Positions 20,412 to 22,374 of a stretch of 22,374 nt of DNA are shown here, piece after piece. The notes beneath the pieces are model-generated. The model did no database searches, was not told where the DNA came from, and worked only from the letters and a program-made list of their open reading frames with translations. Position 1 is the first letter of the stretch; the number at the start of each line of letters is the position of its first letter. The position numbers and the translations under genes are program-made. This stretch comes from DAOTVD01 sp034437075 (lineage in GTDB: Bacteria; Chloroflexota; Anaerolineae; Aggregatilineales; J027): positions 1 through 22,374 of the forward strand of contig DAOTVD010000384.1 of NCBI GenBank assembly GCA_034437075.1. The letters are read 5' to 3'.

Positions 20412-21743
20412 TCAAGGGGCAAGCCAGGCGCGTAATTGTTCGCTGATGCTAGCGCGCGGCACGGTGGTTTCGTCGCGCGTGGGCAAATAGCGCAGGGTCA
20501 CCTGTCCCGCCGCGAGTTCATCCGGCCCGAGCATGGCCACGATGGGAATGCCGCGCCCTTCGGCGTAGCCAAGTTGCTTGCCGAAATTCTTGCGTTCGTC
20601 TAGGTAGGCTTCGGCGCGCCAACCCGCCGCGCGCAGTTCGTGGGCCAGGCGCAGCGTCTCGGGTAGGGTGTCGCTATCGAAGGCGGCGACCATCACTTGC
20701 ACAACCGTGCCGCTGACTTCCGGCGGGTATAAATCGAGTTGATCCATCAGGTCGATGATGCGCTCGATACCCAGGCTAATGCCTGTGGTGGGCAAGCTCT
20801 GAAAGCGAAAAAGCCCGATCAAATCATCGTAGCGCCCGCCGCCCTGCACACTGCCCAGGTTTTCGGGCTCGGTGATGATCGTCTCGTAGATGGGTCCGGT
20901 GTAGTAGCCCAGCCCACGCACCATAGACAGATCGAGCGCGATGATACCCGGCGGCACGCCGAGCGCTTCGGTATAGCGCAGCAAATCGGCTAGTTCGTCC
21001 AGGGCGGGCGCGGCCTCCTGGCCCAGCAGCGCGCGCAAATGGGCCAGGTGCTCGGCGTTGTCGGCGGCCTCGTAGCCCAGCAGATCGACTAAGGCCGTTA
21101 TAACGGCATCGGGCAAGCCCTCGTTGGCCAATTCCTTCGCAACACCATCCAAGCCGATCTTATCTGTCTTGTCGATGATGCGATATAAACCGCCTTGTTG
21201 GGCGGCGGGCACGCCCGCATATGCCGCCAGGCTCAGCAACAAACCCCGGTGATTGAGCTTCACCTGAAAGGCGCGGAAGCCCAGGCGCGTCAGCGCGGTA
21301 TAGACCACGGCCAGGCATTCGGCATCGGCGGCCACCCCCCGCACCCCGACGATGTCCGCGTCGCATTGCGTAAATTCGCGATAGCGCCCCCGCCCGGGCC
21401 GCTCGCCCCGCCACACGGGCGCGATATGATAGCGCCGAAACGGCACGGATAGCGCGTTTTCATGTTCCGCAAAAAAACGGCTCAGCGGGACGGTCAGGTC
21501 ATAGCGCAAGGCGAGTTCTTCCTTGCCCTGGGTATGCTGAGCGTGGTAGATCAGTTTTTCGGCGTCTTCGCCGTAATTGCCCATCAAGGTGGTGCGCAAT
21601 TCCATCACGGGGGTGGAGATAGGTTCGAAGCCGAACGATTCGAATACCTCGCGAACGATGCCGAAGACGTATTGTCGTTTGAGCATTTCGGCGGGCAGGA
21701 AGTCGCGCATGCCTTTGGGGGTCTTGGCCTTCAGTTTGCTCAT
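20412..21743 (-). CDS. hisS: Histidyl-tRNA synthetase
   Basis: A 443-residue class II aminoacyl-tRNA synthetase that charges tRNA-His. The N-terminus has KTPKGMRDFLP, typical of HisRS. Motif 2 is at about 103-126 (RRYHIAPVWRGERPGRGRYREF). The histidine-specific segment reads MVRGLGYYTGPIYE, where most enzymes have VRGLDYYT, so Gly replaces the usual Asp. Motif 3 is in GGGRYDDLIGLF through TGISLGIERI. The C-terminal anticodon-binding domain (about 335-443) begins near VQVMVAAFDSD and contains the EAYLDERKNFGKQLGYAEGRGIP helix region. Length is normal. GGAG lies upstream of the ATG. No T-box is visible in the upstream gap. An intrinsic terminator upstream isolates it from the surface protein gene. 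Confidence 0.96.
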   Translation of the reverse strand: MSKLKAKTPKGMRDFLPAEMLKRQYVFGIVREVFESFGFEPISTPVMELRTTLMGNYGEDAEKLIYHAQHTQGKEELALRYDLTVPLSRFFAEHENALSVPFRRYHIAPVWRGERPGRGRYREFTQCDADIVGVRGVAADAECLAVVYTALTRLGFRAFQVKLNHRGLLLSLAAYAGVPAAQQGGLYRIIDKTDKIGLDGVAKELANEGLPDAVITALVDLLGYEAADNAEHLAHLRALLGQEAAPALDELADLLRYTEALGVPPGIIALDLSMVRGLGYYTGPIYETIITEPENLGSVQGGGRYDDLIGLFRFQSLPTTGISLGIERIIDLMDQLDLYPPEVSGTVVQVMVAAFDSDTLPETLRLAHELRAAGWRAEAYLDERKNFGKQLGYAEGRGIPIVAMLGPDELAAGQVTLRYLPTRDETTVPRASISEQLRAWLAP

Positions 21744-21802
21744 GAATGCATCTCCATGGGTTTGACAATTGCGGGAGTATGTTACCAGAGCCCGGCGACG
21801 AA

Positions 21803-21831
21803 CTAAAAGCCCTGGCTTGTGAGGCCAGGGC
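21803..21831 (-). terminator. Intrinsic terminator after the LPETG protein gene
   Basis: On the minus strand, GCCCTGGC and GCCAGGGC form a perfect 8-bp stem with a 7-base loop, followed by TTTTAG. It lies 26 bases after the stop at 21858-21860 and before the hisS start. Confidence 0.8.
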
Positions 21832-21857
21832 CATAAAACGTGCGTTTGGCGTGGGGG

Positions 21858-22374
21858 CTAGGCCGTCGTACCGCCGCGCATCCGGCGCGCCGCCACCACA
21901 ACGGAGACCAACACGCCGCCCAACATGGCCAGGATGAACAAATCTGTGGCCGTGACATCATCGCCTTCGCCGTCAAACAAGCCGGTTTCGGGCAATGCGC
22001 CTTCGGGCGTGGGGGACGGGATGCCCGCATCGCCGCCTGCTTCTGCCGTGCCGGTGGCATCGAAGGGGCTCAGCGTGGGGGTGGGGGTCCCCACACCGCC
22101 GATATCCACTGCCGCATCAATCGTCACGGTAATGGGCGCGTCGGGGTCATCCGAGGGCAGGGTTAGCACTTGCTCCTCGGTGGTCACCTCGATGGGCAGG
22201 GTTTGGTCGGCAATGCGGATGAAGTACGTGCCTTGCGGCAAGCCTGTGATGGTGAAGTTGCCGTCGTCGTCTGTGATGACCTGCCCGACAAACGCATCGG
22301 CGTCGTCGTCTTGTTGTTGGGGTTGGCCCGCCGCCGGCGGCAAGGGCGCGATGCGCTTACTGTTGCCTTCGGGC
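21858..22374 (-). CDS. Cell-surface protein with Cna-B/SpaA-like repeat and LPETG anchor (3' part)
   Basis: The C-terminal 171 or so residues of a gene that continues past the window end; the frame stays open to 22374. An Asp- and Gln-rich linker precedes FVGQVITDDDGNFTITGLP and GTYFIRIADQTLPIEV. These match one strand-turn unit of a Cna-B, SpaA or carboxypeptidase-regulatory-like beta-sandwich. A Thr-, Pro- and acid-rich stalk follows (TPTPTLSPFDATG). The C-terminus has ALPETG (LPETG at 21981-21995), a short acidic spacer, the hydrophobic segment LFILAMLGGVLVSVVVAA and the basic tail RRMRGG. This order is a sortase sorting signal, so the protein is predicted to be covalently attached to the cell surface. 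The spacer between LPETG and the hydrophobic helix is longer and more acidic than in typical Firmicutes proteins. No sortase gene is in the window. Confidence 0.8.
   Translation of the reverse strand, partial: PEGNSKRIAPLPPAAGQPQQQDDDADAFVGQVITDDDGNFTITGLPQGTYFIRIADQTLPIEVTTEEQVLTLPSDDPDAPITVTIDAAVDIGGVGTPTPTLSPFDATGTAEAGGDAGIPSPTPEGALPETGLFDGEGDDVTATDLFILAMLGGVLVSVVVAARRMRGGTTA

Noticed and set aside
21744..21860. T-box leader for hisS
   Set aside because: The gap is short and holds a terminator for the upstream gene, with no T-box sequence or specifier stem visible.

Overview
The window looks like chromosomal DNA from a member of the Chloroflexota, probably of Anaerolineae type. This is inferred from gene content and style: GC-rich housekeeping genes in short operons, a SpoIIAA-like orphan, V4R-like and degenerate M28-like proteins, an LPETG-anchored surface protein, and a CCCCTCCC/GGGAGGGG REP-like palindrome followed by G-rich sequence. 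No marker gene proves the taxon. Nothing indicates a prophage, transposon or cas locus.

Layout. Positions 1-203 hold the 3' end of an AMP-forming acyl ligase. It faces a 404-residue protein I cannot identify (240-1454, minus). A ZIP metal transporter (1578-2405, minus) appears to have a leaderless promoter and diverges from a ribosome hibernation factor-like gene (2579-2965, plus). About 60 bases downstream is the most unusual object here, a 121-nt tmRNA-like gene (3026-3146). It has the complete tRNA-like domain of tmRNA but no room for the pseudoknots. A metallo-beta-lactamase-fold hydrolase (plus) and a CorC/HlyC transporter (minus) converge next.

From 5458 to 9332 a gyrA unit runs on the plus strand: a promoter, two tandem leader hairpins, gyrA, and a membrane protein resembling an M28 peptidase that has lost most zinc ligands. 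A V4R-like protein (minus) and a palindrome-rich spacer (9971-10200) follow. The pyruvate dehydrogenase operon pdhA-pdhB-pdhC runs on the minus strand from a strong promoter at 13614-13643. Upstream of that promoter are two perfect 39-bp direct repeats, which lie between it and a divergent small STAS-like gene.

The rest comprises an sppA-SDR operon (minus), a response regulator with an NtrC-style receiver and an OmpR-style DNA-binding domain (plus), and a minus-strand series. In transcription order that series is: LPETG surface protein (partial), terminator, hisS, tRNA-Asn, terminator, TPR membrane protein, coaX.

Functionally the window is mostly core metabolism and information processing: acetyl-CoA formation (pdhABC), CoA synthesis (coaX), DNA topology (gyrA), tRNA charging (hisS, tRNA-Asn), and ribosome hibernation beside a candidate ribosome-rescue RNA. 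Most promoters and terminators were readable and are listed.
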